A stretch of DNA of 52,452 nucleotides, from contig NZ_AOIJ01000061.1 of NCBI RefSeq assembly GCF_000337175.1, positions 98,198 to 150,649 of the forward strand, in the 5' to 3' direction. The notes beneath the pieces are model-generated. The model worked only from the letters and a program-made list of their open reading frames with translations, was not told the DNA's origin and ran no database searches. Source of the stretch: Natrinema gari JCM 14663. Lineage in GTDB: Archaea; Halobacteriota; Halobacteria; Halobacteriales; Natrialbaceae. Both the position numbers and the translations under genes were made by a program. Below, piece after piece: positions 27,694 through 35,052 of the stretch. Numbering within the stretch: the stretch's first letter is position 1; each line of letters starts with the position of its first letter.

Positions 27694-28836
27694 TCAACGC
27701 GCCTTTTGACGATATCCAACGAGAAGGAGTGCAAAGACAGTTACCACGGGGAAGAAGCCTAAGTTCCCAACCGAGTCAGTATCCGTCTTCGTCGACTCAT
27801 TAGCTGCCTCAGACTCGTTGTTTGGATTGAGAACCTGATCCTGATCAGGAGTCTCTTGTCCGCTCTCGTTGTTGGAATTGGTCTCGTTCTCACTCACGGT
27901 GTCCGAATCCGAACTGGACGTTTCACTCTCGTTAGGGTCATCTTCGTCTCCCGAATCATCGATCACGGATTCATTTGACTGATCAGCGCTGCTGTTAGAC
28001 GTATTGTTCTCTTCTTCGGCTGCGCTGTCGTCTGGCGGAGCAACTCCACCACCGCCACCGCCGCCGCTACCGGTTCCATCATCTTCGTCGGTGTCATCGG
28101 CTGTTACTGAGATCGTCTCACCATTATCGATCGCGACAATGGTCGGGTATCCCTGTGCTTCCTCGTTACCCTTTACGGCACCGTAGACGTGGTACTCTCC
28201 TTCACCGACATCACTGAGATCGATAGTCGTACTATACGTTCCGTCGCCCTCAGAATCCAACTCGATATCCTTTCCTTCGTCGTTAGCTTCGTTCCAGATC
28301 GCGACATTGACAGCGTCTACCTCCGTTGCCGCATCCGTCGACTCGATCGATGCAGTAATCCTGATTTCCTCATCGACTGTTGCAGATGACGGATGCTCGA
28401 CTGAGAGGTCGAATTCCTCGACAACTACGGGATACACTGCTTGCCGACCTTGGCCTCGAGGCTCCAAGGATAGCATGTACGTTCCAGGCTCAAGCGTGCT
28501 TGTATCGAGTGCATCGTCTTCGGTCCCAATCGCAACACTGGCTTTGTCCGCCGTCCAGACATCACTATACTCAGCTTTTTCGTCTGTATTGTAGAGATAG
28601 AGCGTATACTGCTCTTGGGAGGTCACTTCGACCTCGATCGGCTCGCCCGGCTTGATAACACCGACACCGTCAACCGGATACTCTGTTCCTTCGATCTCGA
28701 TTGTTTCTTCAGGGGTCGAAATCGAATCGGCGACCTCGAGATCGTAGTCCGACTCCGATGCTACTGGAACGGCAAGCGAGACAACAGCAAGGATGAGTAG
28801 ACAAACACTGACGACTTGAAGGGTACTTGTCCGCAT
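27694..28836 (-). CDS. secreted beta-domain protein with poly-Gly linker and C-terminal anchor
   Basis: The protein has 380 residues. A Sec signal runs to about residue 28 (VSLAVPVASE). Two beta-sandwich domains follow, about 30-140 and 145-250; the second has ITASIESTDAATEVDAVNVA and reads like an Ig-like fold. GSGGGGGGGVAPPDD starts a linker of more than 100 residues that is nearly all Asp, Glu, Ser and Asn with repeated N-E-S sites. The end is a hydrophobic helix (LGFFPVVTVFALLLVGY) and RQKAR. It lacks the PGF tripeptide, so the anchor is either another sorting signal or a plain membrane helix. ATG 28836 is chosen because it starts the signal peptide. Confidence 0.85.
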   Translation of the reverse strand: MRTSTLQVVSVCLLILAVVSLAVPVASESDYDLEVADSISTPEETIEIEGTEYPVDGVGVIKPGEPIEVEVTSQEQYTLYLYNTDEKAEYSDVWTADKASVAIGTEDDALDTSTLEPGTYMLSLEPRGQGRQAVYPVVVEEFDLSVEHPSSATVDEEIRITASIESTDAATEVDAVNVAIWNEANDEGKDIELDSEGDGTYSTTIDLSDVGEGEYHVYGAVKGNEEAQGYPTIVAIDNGETISVTADDTDEDDGTGSGGGGGGGVAPPDDSAAEEENNTSNSSADQSNESVIDDSGDEDDPNESETSSSDSDTVSENETNSNNESGQETPDQDQVLNPNNESEAANESTKTDTDSVGNLGFFPVVTVFALLLVGYRQKAR

Positions 28837-28919
28837 GGATGCACATTGAGAAACTATGAATAAAATCTTTCCGCTGTTGTAAGGGGTCGAGTACGTGGGT
28901 GTGGCAGGATCTCGAGGCG

Positions 28920-29546
28920 GCGTCGATGGTCGGCCAGAACAACAGCCGACTCTTTCTGTGGACGAACAACAGTTCCTGTTGACCCGTCTGTGGCTCCTCT
29001 CAGAACTCGAGGACCGCGAGCAGCTAGCCGCTGTCCTCGAGGTCGTGTATACGAACGGAGAGCGTTCTATCACCAGTCCGTCGACGTGCTCCAAGCAGAT
29101 GGGCAGGACGAGCGAGCACGGGAGGTCGTCGAGGACCGACTAGAAGAGTTTCCACACGCTGTCGACGTCCCTCGGCTGGCAGCCGAATTGTGTCAGGGAC
29201 GCGACGATGAGCGCTATCGAGGTTCGAGCTGTACGTCCGTGATGGCGACCTCGAGAACGCCTTCGAGAAGGTTATGGAGAGCGATAATCTCGAGACGCGT
29301 CGGCGGTATCGAGAGCCCGTCGCCGAGGTCGATTCAGAAGCGTACTTCGAGGCGTATCGGGACTTACTGGAAGCGTATCCGGCGGCCGATACCGGACGCG
29401 ATCACTACAAGACCAGTATCGAATATTTGCAAGAGATAGCGGAATTCGGGTTCGGCACGGAGCCGGAAGCGTTCGTTGAGCATCTCCGTGAGAAACACTC
29501 GAACCGGCCGGCGTTTCTCGACGAACTCGAACCGGCCGGATATTGA
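28920..29546 (+). pseudogene. broken C-terminus of a SWIM-zinc-finger-type protein
   Basis: Three consecutive frames encode parts of one helical-repeat protein. First SVDEQQFLLTRLWLLSELED; then, after a shift near 29,050, SVDVLQADGQDERAREVVED and RLAAELCQGRDDERYR; then, after another near 29,220, FELYVRDGDLENAFEKVMES and FVEHLREKHSNRPAFLDELE to a TGA at 29546. The pattern matches my memory of the C-terminal half of haloarchaeal SWIM-zinc-finger proteins. The zinc finger itself is absent. No start or promoter is seen. At least two frameshifts plus a missing N-terminus make it non-functional. Confidence 0.6.
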
Positions 29547-29681
29547 GTCTCTCCGCTACTGTTGTCCGGAATCCGTCTTGATCTTGATTCAGCGAGAGAA
29601 TCCCGCCTCCCGTGGGTGACAAGTGCATCGACGCCCTGTCGGAATCAAGGAGCGAACAGGACCGCGCGGGGGAGAAAGTCA

Positions 29682-30092
29682 CTAGTAGGGATCGTACGTA
29701 GCGACGGGAATGACTTCCTGGACGTCATCCCTCCAGAACTGCTTCTCCGCCGTCGCGAACCATCCCCCATGTTCTTGAGCAGAGGCAGCGATCAGTGCAT
29801 CGAGTTGATCGACTGGTACTCCTCGATCCTGGAGTTCTTCTTGTAAGTCGTATGCCTCCATCGCAGTCTCATCTGTCGTCTCGAGGATCTCCATTGAAGC
29901 GTTCACAGCCCTGGTGATTTCGTCCGGAGAAGCATCGATATACCCGTAGAGGCTACCCATGAGAGACTCAAAGAGGACGACAGAGGAGACTCCCCACCGG
30001 TCCTGCTAGTACTCCTCGAGGAACGCCCTTGCGTCATCTTCACCACTCAGGTAGTCACTCAACAGATTGATATCGAAGACGAGCAGCGTCAC
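29682..30092 (-). pseudogene. vapC: vapC PIN-domain toxin with in-frame TAG
   Basis: A GTG at 30092 overlaps the stop of the antitoxin-like gene. The frame reads TLLVFDINLLSDYLSGEDD, the start of a PIN domain with its first aspartate, then codon 29 is TAG (30006-30008). Reading on in the same frame gives QDRWGVSSVVLFESLMGS with the PIN glutamate, and VDQLDALIAASAQE with the later aspartates, to a TAG at 29682. Apart from that single nonsense codon the gene is full length (about 136 codons). An internal ATG at 29960 would only make the C-terminal 92 residues, without the first active-site residues. Confidence 0.8.
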
Positions 30093-30490
30093 TGCTCCAA
30101 CTCCTCGATGTGATCGTCCATCCGACTGCGCATCTGCTCCCGGATCTCATCCATTCCTTCGTTATCCATGCTCGATGCGATCCCAAATCCAGCCCACTTA
30201 TCATGCGACGTGAGACGGATGATGACGTCGTTATAACTCTCATCATCGCCTTTGAAGAGATCTAAGCGGGACTTAGCCTCGTCCGAATGTGCCAACAAGC
30301 CGTTACTCTTATCGTGAGACGGACTTGGCGTTACTTTCTGTCGAATGTTCTCTGCACTGTTCGCGTCCGCCTTCGCGACGGTATCGCACACCTCACAGAC
30401 GTACAACCCATGTTCGACGCGCTGATTGCCGTCTTTCGTCCCAGAGACGGAACACGTCTTCGAACTGTCGCGTTCGGATTCTACGCTCAA
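30089..30490 (-). pseudogene. TnpB transposase tail fused in frame to a VapB antitoxin body
   Basis: The 133-codon frame has two unrelated halves. Codons 9-64 are the zinc-ribbon end of an IS1341-type TnpB: SSKTCSVSGTKDGNQRVEHG, YVCEVCDTVA, then ENIRQKVTPSPS and the typical DKSNG. One zinc cysteine is replaced (CSVS instead of the usual CSVC). From about codon 69 the sequence is SDEAKSRLDLFKGDDESYND and SRMDDHIEELEQ, the body of a haloarchaeal VapB-type antitoxin (DUF7557-like) lacking its first few residues. The join lies near 30,280-30,298. The stop overlaps the vapC GTG, as in an intact vapBC pair. A TnpB element probably inserted in or beside vapB and then decayed. Any product would start inside TnpB. 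Confidence 0.75.
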
Positions 30491-30600
30491 TCGGCACTCT
30501 CGGTCTTCACCTGCTCATCGTCTCGCCACGACCCCCATACCTCCCGATACTCGTGAGTGCGTCTCCTACAAGGCCCCGAACAGGAATTACGTGATAGGAT

Positions 30601-30621
30601 TCCACACCGTCAGGGTGTGGA
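30601..30621. repeat. IS200/IS605-like terminal hairpin relic
   Basis: TCCACACC at 30601-30608 pairs perfectly with GGTGTGGA at 30614-30621 around a five-base loop (GTCAG). Such short subterminal hairpins mark ends of IS200/IS605 and IS1341-type elements. It lies about 110 bases from the TnpB relic and 16 bases from the end of the next vapC gene, so it is probably the surviving end of that element. Confidence 0.5.
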
Positions 30622-30636
30622 GGGACTCAAACCGAA

Positions 30637-31044
30637 TCACCGGTAGCTTTCGTGGGTAACTCCGTGGATATTTCCGAAGTGGCTATCGCCAGCAAGGACA
30701 GGTTCATTACGCTCCAAAGCAGTCGCTGCGATTGCTGCGTCTCCTTTCCCGATATCAGGTCCCTCGCCTTCGTCCGCATCGGCCATCTGCTCACCGAGTA
30801 GCCGTCCAGCGCGACGGGAGATACTCGGGGTCATATCCACGACCGGGTAGGAGTCAAGCACGGCTTCTACCTTTTGGCGCTCCTCGAAGGTGTTTGCAAC
30901 CTTCCCGACACCGATGTAGAACTCCAGAACGGTCACCGAGGGAATCACCAGCGGAACGCTCTCAGTTTCGAGTTCCTGTACTTTCTTGGCGGCAGGTTCG
31001 ACATCATCGATAACGTCCACGATGAAGCTCGTATCAACGATCAT
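30637..31044 (-). CDS. vapC: VapC-type PIN-domain toxin
   Basis: The protein has 135 residues, full family length. MIVDTSFIVDVIDD provides the first PIN aspartate, VTVLEFYIGV the glutamate, and DIGKGDAAIAATALERNEPV and LAGDSHFGNI the remaining acidic residues. VapC toxins are magnesium-dependent RNases that cut tRNA or rRNA. ATG overlaps the antitoxin stop by three bases (ATGA). The toxin frame looks intact, yet the cognate antitoxin gene upstream carries a frameshift. Confidence 0.9.
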   Translation of the reverse strand: MIVDTSFIVDVIDDVEPAAKKVQELETESVPLVIPSVTVLEFYIGVGKVANTFEERQKVEAVLDSYPVVDMTPSISRRAGRLLGEQMADADEGEGPDIGKGDAAIAATALERNEPVLAGDSHFGNIHGVTHESYR

Positions 31045-31272
31045 TCGAAGCGCTCTGCGACCTCACGGACCTCATCACGGTCCGCCTGATCAGCGGCCGC
31101 GATGGCGTCCCGCATCTCGCTCACCTGGTCGTCGTCGAACACATCGCGGAGATCGCGGAGTGACCGCCCACCGATGAGTCGGTCCACGGCGTCGCTGAAC
31201 GACTTGTCATCACGCTTATTCGCTTTGATGCGTTCGTACTACGTCATCTTCGAGACGAATCTGATGCGACAT
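31041..31272 (-). pseudogene. vapB: vapB antitoxin with one-base frameshift
   Basis: ATG at 31272 starts MSHQIRLEDDV, then the frame runs to a stop after seven more codons. The expected family sequence continues in another frame as ERIKANKRDDKSFSDAVDRL and IGGRSLRDLRDVF to a TGA at 31041-31043 that overlaps the vapC start. A single inserted G in GTAGTACGAACGC (expected GTATACGAACGC) explains the shift. The antitoxin would lose its DNA-binding/C-terminal link, unless an internal ATG supplies a short C-terminal piece that still binds VapC, or the base is a sequencing error. Confidence 0.75.
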
Positions 31273-31452
31273 CCTTGTTGACAGCGTTGACACCCTACGA
31301 GAATCAATGTTCGGGTGCAGTCTGAGCTGCGTTGAGGCTTTGTCTATCGCGTCAATCATTGGGTCACACTTGGGGCACTTTCATAGCTCCACCGAGCTTG
31401 TAAGCGTCGAGAAAGGAATCAACAGTGCTCGTAGTGCTTGATTCGACCGCGC

Positions 31453-31878
31453 CTACGAGATCAGGTGGACATAGTCGTCGAGGGCGAGGGCGAACTCTCG
31501 AGTCGTGGGTAACTCGAGCCAAGAATAGGTGAACTCGGCGCCCTGTTCCTCCCCATCACCAGTCACCACGTGCATCCACGTGTCGCGATCGATGTCGACC
31601 TCTGCATGGAAGAAATGCCGATGGTAGCGTTTGGGAGGGGTGCGCCGGCGTGTCCAGACATCGCTCGTCAGGCGTTCGACGTTCTGAAGTGTTGTGAGGC
31701 CACTTTCTTCCCGGACTTCACGCTCGAGTGCATCCCATGGCGATTCGCCAGGCTCGATCGTCCCTTTCGGGACCTGGAGTCCATCGTGGCCGGGTCCCTC
31801 GAACACGAGCAACTCGCGGTCATTCCGAGTGAGATACGCACAGACCTTGGGGACACAGGGCACTGCCGAGGTGTGCAT
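31453..31878 (-). CDS. NUDIX hydrolase
   Basis: The protein has 141 residues. The NUDIX box is GTIEPGESPWDALEREVREE, ending SG, which matches G-x5-E-x7-REU-x-EE-x-G and would bind the catalytic metal. The N-terminal strand VCAYLTRNDRELLVFEG and the YSWLELP strand complete the fold. The substrate is not predictable; length and the PKG-T-I-E-P-G start resemble ADP-ribose or diadenosine-type hydrolases. It appears intact amid broken genes and has its own TATA-like box. Confidence 0.88.
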   Translation of the reverse strand: MHTSAVPCVPKVCAYLTRNDRELLVFEGPGHDGLQVPKGTIEPGESPWDALEREVREESGLTTLQNVERLTSDVWTRRRTPPKRYHRHFFHAEVDIDRDTWMHVVTGDGEEQGAEFTYSWLELPTTREFALALDDYVHLIS

Positions 31879-31898
31879 GTGGTATATTTTCTCGAGTT

Positions 31899-31909
31899 AT
31901 AGTATAAAA
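31899..31909 (-). promoter_or_regulatory. TATA-like box upstream of NUDIX gene
   Basis: On the minus strand TTTTATACTATA ends about 21 bases before the ATG at 31878, fitting a leaderless promoter. It supports the idea that this is a live gene inside a decaying region. Confidence 0.5.
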
Positions 31910-32125
31910 CTATGTGGGTGTGGTACACGTGTGTTGTGAGATCAGCTTGCCTTGAAGTCGCGACTGTGACGCTGACTTGAGGATTCGTCTCGTACTCCGC
32001 GACGATGTCAGCGGTGGCGTCCACCGATGGGTGGGCCGGTTCTTGCTGTGTCAGCAGCCCTGCTCCGTAGCAAGCCTATATAGCACTTTGCTCACAACAT
32101 AGCAACCCACATATACATCGTACAA

Positions 32126-32338
32126 ATGACTAATTTCCAACAGGTGTCCAAACAACATCCAACAGAGCAGACGTCGGTCCCAACTGCGAGCGCCACGGCA
32201 CGATTCACACCGACAAACCGTGGTTGCCAACCGTCTCTGTGGCCTGTGGCACCCTCTGCTGACGACAGTGCCACCCCGGTGCTGCCTCGTCCGTACGGGA
32301 CATCGTCAATGAAGCGAGTAAGAGTTCCTATTGTGTGA
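32126..32338 (+). CDS. possible small hypothetical protein
   Basis: This open frame of 70 residues starts ATG ACT AAT TTC. It is rich in Thr, Ser and Pro. A TATA-like CATATACAT sits about 11-17 bases upstream, and its stop overlaps the region where the next winged-helix frame begins. No domain is recognised. It may be a remnant. Confidence 0.3.
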   Translation: MTNFQQVSKQHPTEQTSVPTASATARFTPTNRGCQPSLWPVAPSADDSATPVLPRPYGTSSMKRVRVPIV

Positions 32339-32612
32339 CTCTTGTCCCCGTTCGAAGCCGAATCCCCGCGTAGAGTTCCTCGAGTTTCTCACAGAACACG
32401 GCCTCGTGATGCCGACGAAGTCACTCTATCGGAACTTGAATCGGCACGGGCACGAGATCGGCTACTCAACTGTTCACCAACGGTTTGGAGAACTCGAGAC
32501 CGACGGATTAATCGAAAGAATCGACGACAGAGGTTACTATCAGGAGAGTTTAAACGGAGAAACATACCACGATGGTGAGCTCGTACTGAACGATCTCGAG
32601 CAGGACGACTAA
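32331..32612 (+). CDS. winged-helix protein, N-terminus uncertain
   Basis: The frame of 93 codons would begin with TTG. VEFLEFLTEHGLVMPTKSLY, IGYSTVHQRFGELETDGLIE and RIDDRGYY form a winged helix of the kind found in haloarchaeal phage-like or PadR-like repressors. The first ten residues (CDSCPRSKPNP) do not fit the family, which usually starts just before EFLTEHG. The real start may be lost, making this a fragment, or an unusual upstream start is used. Confidence 0.5.
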   Translation: MCDSCPRSKPNPRVEFLEFLTEHGLVMPTKSLYRNLNRHGHEIGYSTVHQRFGELETDGLIERIDDRGYYQESLNGETYHDGELVLNDLEQDD

Positions 32613-32811
32613 CAGTTTCTTTAGCTTACTATCGGACTCTGCGAGCAACCAGAAAGCCCCCGACATGCTCGAGGGCTGCGATTCGCTGTGCGCTTCACTC
32701 ACTCCGTTCGTTCCAGTGCTTGCGTCGTCTCGCACCTCGAGCGCGTCGCCCCTTTTAGTCTCACCCGACGGTGGACTGCTCAGGCTACCACTGAAAGAGG
32801 GGACCTCGTTA

Positions 32812-33399
32812 CTACCAGTCTCCTGTGATTGCTCGACGGTAACACTGTTCTGCCTGTTCAGCAACGGCGTCCCAATCGTATCGTTGGGCTCGACTCGTCG
32901 GCTCCGTGTTTGGTCGTTCGCCAGTAAGTGCGCACTCGAGACCGTCGGCTACGTCGTCGACCGTTGGTGCAGCGAGGAAGCCGAGCATCATCACTCGGTC
33001 GGCATGGTTCAGGTTTCGGGCCTGTCGCTCGAGAGCGTCGCGTTCTGGGCCATCACCGATGATACCCAACGTGATGTTCGGCATGGTTTCGGCGATACGG
33101 TCGAATCCCCCCAAGAGGAAGTCGACGTTCTTGTGCTCGATAAGTCGTCCTGCATAGAGGATGTCAAACCCGTCTTCGGCAGGCTGGGTCGTTTCGATTT
33201 ACTCGATGTCGATTCCGTTCGGGACGATTTCGATTTCGTCTCGCGTCGGACCGATCTCTGTGAGGCGGTCGGCAGTGACGCTCGAGATAGCGATGTCGGA
33301 GTTCTGGCAGCAGTATAGGTGATCGGGCAGACGGCGCGGAACTGGTTCTGCTGGGATCCGGAACAGAAGCAACCGCGTGCCCCGTTCAACGACGGCTAT
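32812..33399 (-). pseudogene. broken GT4 glycosyltransferase
   Basis: Reading the minus strand from about 33399 gives VVERGTRLLLFRIPAEPVPR, then LYCCQNSDIAISSVTADRL and EIVPNGIDIE, followed by an in-frame TAA. The same frame goes on with GFDILYAGRLIEHKNVDFLL and NITLGIIGDGPERDALE, the classic GT4 nucleotide-sugar-binding half. After MMLGFLAAPTVDDVADGLEC the expected E-x7-E region is deleted and the frame ends at DWDAVAEQAEQCYRRAITGD with a stop at 32812. So it has a nonsense codon, a missing N-terminal half and an internal deletion. It shows that the glycan locus once reached further left. Confidence 0.8.
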
Positions 33400-33727
33400 G
33401 CAGGGAAGTGAAGTGGGTTCGGGATTCGGTTTCGTGGGACAACCGAGTCAGTGGACGGTTCGGCGACGTGATGGAGGCGTTGAACGGAACCGTGAACGGC
33501 CACGTCGATCCGTCGTGGTACTGGAGGACGACAGACCACGTCGAAGCCGTAGAGCCACGTCCGTTGTACCCGATGGTGATCGGTGCCCCACGCAGACTTC
33601 CAGCCTGACGACGGGTCGCTTATGCTCGTTGATTTGGACGACGTGATCGACGTTCGGGACGACGGGACGGTATGATGACCCGAGAGACGTGGGACATCAT
33701 TCAGTCACTCGACGGATACGCGGAGGT
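33400..33727 (+). other. unrecognised coding remnants
   Basis: Between the broken GT4 gene and 33.7 kb, plus-strand frames hold short protein-like pieces: KWVRDSVSWDNRVSGRFGDV and YPMVIGAP in one frame, then PHADFQPDDGSLMLVDLDDV in the next, ending at a TGA near 33,676. They read like parts of one acidic haloarchaeal protein with a frameshift, but I cannot name the family. No start or promoter is evident. Confidence 0.35.
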
Positions 33728-33919
33728 TCACGGTCGATGACCGGTGCACACGTCTTCGTGAAGGTGCGGATTCCCGGCGACATCGATGGGCGGGAGATTA
33801 TGGAGGTTTCGTTCCATCTCTGTGGCCTCGCGCATTACTGCATCCAGATCGACCCAAAGAACGATTCCGCTAGCGGTGACGAGTAAAACCGTCGCCAGAA
33901 GCACCCACATTATTGACAC
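33728..33919 (-). CDS. possible small membrane protein
   Basis: This open frame of 63 codons begins MSIMWVLLATVLLVTASGIV, a credible membrane helix, followed by a charged tail. No family is recognised. It lies in the decayed region and may be the start of a truncated gene. Confidence 0.25.
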   Translation of the reverse strand: MSIMWVLLATVLLVTASGIVLWVDLDAVMREATEMERNLHNLPPIDVAGNPHLHEDVCTGHRP

Positions 33920-34047
33920 CTGTTCTCAGATATTAAAACAGGAGGAGGGGAGAGGTTATCAAATTTACCACTGAGGATAGAATTTGGCCAAGGAGCTTCG
34001 AGTTAGATGATGCATGTTTTATTGTCTTCGCAAGGAGGATGAGGCAT

Positions 34048-34575
34048 ATGGACGTATTGACTCACCTCTCTTCCAATCACGGTTGCTTATTCAGTTCCGC
34101 CAGAAATCTTTCCCTCACGATTGTATTTTGCGCTTGCAATGTTTGCGGTCCTCCCTGACTTCGATAAGTTACTCGCCATACCGAGATTGCTTCATTCGGT
34201 CTTTGCAGTCGGCGTAATCGGTTCGGCCGCTTTCGTCCTTGAACGTCGACTTGCTAGCACTAGATCATATGCAAATGTTGTGATCATTTTTCTGGCCAGT
34301 CATCTTCTACTGGATTTCCTTGACGGTGGCCCTGGTATGTTTCTGTATCCGCTTATCGAAACAGGCGTCGGATTGGAGTACCCCTCACAGATCGTGTTTG
34401 GTGACGCTGTTCAAAATGTCGCCGTCCGCAATCCGCTTCCCCATCTTCAACCGATGCTACTAATTCGAGCCGAATAGCGTACTCACTGGTGAATGGCTAC
34501 GGAATACTGTCGGCACTCGTGTTTGTGACTATGTATCTCGGGATTCATTCCCGACACAGCTACATGGATCGATAG
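34048..34575 (+). pseudogene. broken membrane-bound metal-dependent hydrolase (YdjM/DUF457-like)
   Basis: The ATG at 34048 starts MDVLTHL. After a shift near 34,065 the match continues LPITVAYSVPPEIFPSRLYF and FAVLPDFDKLLAIPRLLHSV, with SHLLLDFLDGGPGMFLYPLI, the His/Asp pattern of DUF457 membrane hydrolases. Near 34,450 a second shift moves it to RIAYSLVNGYGILSALVFV and LGIHSRHSYMDR, ending at TAG 34573-34575. So two frameshifts interrupt an otherwise full-length gene of about 175 codons. Confidence 0.75.
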
Positions 34576-34577
34576 AT

Positions 34578-34908
34578 ATGGAAACAAACATCTCACATAC
34601 TGTCCTACTTGCGGTGCTGTGCTTGCCGACAAGCAGATCGAAGGGCGGACACGTCGATACTGTCAGTAGTGTGAAAACCAGATTTGCCGAAATCCCAAGC
34701 CGTGCGTGAGGGTCGTCGTTGATGAGAGCGATCTGTTGCTCGTGAAGCGCACGCAACCCCCGGTGTTGGTACGTGGAGTGTCCCTGCAGGGTTTCTGGAG
34801 TATTACGAGGCTTCGGTGCTGTCCGAGAACTCGAAGAAGAGACCAGTGTAACGGCTTCAGAGGAAGAATTGGAACTGTTTGATACTGCGTCATCCTTCTT
34901 GAGCTAAG
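34578..34908 (+). pseudogene. broken zinc-ribbon NUDIX hydrolase
   Basis: One frame gives YCPTCGAVLADKQIEGRTRR and YCQ, then an in-frame TAG, then CENQICRNPKPCVRVVVDES: a four-cysteine zinc ribbon leading into a NUDIX domain. A second frame supplies VGTWSVPAGFLEYYEA, and a third AVRELEEETSVTASEEELEL, which is the NUDIX box in pieces. At least one stop and two shifts are needed, so it is inactive. The order ribbon-then-NUDIX is that of NudC-like and other haloarchaeal NUDIX proteins. Confidence 0.75.
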
Positions 34909-35052
34909 CCAAGAGTTGCGATTTCGTTCCCTGTGGATACTGGGTGAGGGTTATCTGAAATATTTCGGGAACGAATTCTGCTGTGATGCAACCCTAAGTA
35001 GAGTACATGACCGAAGGTTTAGTGTTCAGGCCTACGAACCTGTGGTCAACTG

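Noticed and set aside
30287-30659. Three overlapping plus-strand frames of 77-101 residues
   Set aside because: They oppose the TnpB-VapB relic, are rich in Arg, Ser and Thr, and have no matching motif.
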